A stretch of DNA of 6,129 nt, taken from positions 6,007-12,135 of the forward strand of contig DQGF01000554.1 in assembly GCA_003525045.1 (NCBI GenBank). Direction: 5' to 3'. Made by a program: the position numbers and the translations under genes. Under the pieces are notes generated by a model, which was not told the DNA's origin, did not search any database, and saw only the letters and a list, made by a program, of their open reading frames with translations. Shown here piece after piece: positions 6,110 through 6,129 of this stretch (positions are counted from its first letter, which is position 1; every line of letters starts with the position of its first letter). Source of the stretch: Pseudomonas sp. Lineage in GTDB: Bacteria; Pseudomonadota; Gammaproteobacteria; Pseudomonadales; Pseudomonadaceae.

Positions 6110-6129
6110 TGTGGGAGCGAGCCTGCTCG
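6110..6129 (+). repeat. REP element, truncated by the window edge
   Basis: TGTGGGAGCGAGCCTGCTCG is the opening of the repetitive extragenic palindrome common between genes of fluorescent pseudomonads. The palindromic core CGAGC (6118-6122) and GCTCG (6125-6129) closes around CT, preceded by the GTGG-type tag. Such elements are mobilised in trans by RAYT (TnpA-REP) transposases. The rest lies beyond the window. Confidence 0.85.

Overview
The window reads like chromosomal DNA of a Pseudomonas, most likely of the P. fluorescens/P. putida lineages. It is GC-rich and densely coded, all on the + strand. It ends in the first half of a REP palindrome (GTGGGAGCGAGCCTGCTCG) of the type scattered through those genomes. 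The species call is an inference.

Layout. (1) 1-2612: a two-component pair. The histidine kinase is cut by the left window edge; it has PAS-type sensor modules and a FixL-like transmitter. A FixJ/NarL-type response regulator follows after 4 nt. (2) 2613-2689: a short gap holding a candidate sigma-S-like -10 (TCTATGCT) and a perfect 6-bp inverted repeat just before the next ribosome binding site. (3) 2690-4998: a probable three-gene operon. It encodes an AI-2E (YdiK/PerM) family membrane protein, an uncharacterised 243-aa protein whose GTG start overlaps the preceding stop, and a single-domain MaoC-like hydratase 21 nt further on. (4) 4995-5998: a compact type II toxin-antitoxin operon of the Xre/MbcA/ParS-RES family. 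Its promoter overlaps the end of the MaoC gene. It carries a twin direct repeat, TTCATTTGA, spaced exactly two helical turns (21 bp) across the predicted transcription start. The toxin start overlaps the antitoxin stop (TGATG). (5) 5999-6129: non-coding DNA ending in the truncated REP element.

How the genes work together. The kinase should phosphorylate Asp57 of the regulator, whose LuxR-type HTH then controls unknown targets; the neighbouring AI-2E operon is a natural candidate, unproven. The RES toxin belongs to a family that kills or arrests cells by degrading NAD+. The Xre-type antitoxin neutralises it by direct binding and probably represses the operon through the twin repeats.

No wholly new system is evident. 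The least ordinary points are the operator/promoter layout of the toxin-antitoxin operon, a G7 run that could fuse antitoxin to toxin by a -1 slip, and the uncharacterised middle gene of the AI-2E/MaoC operon.
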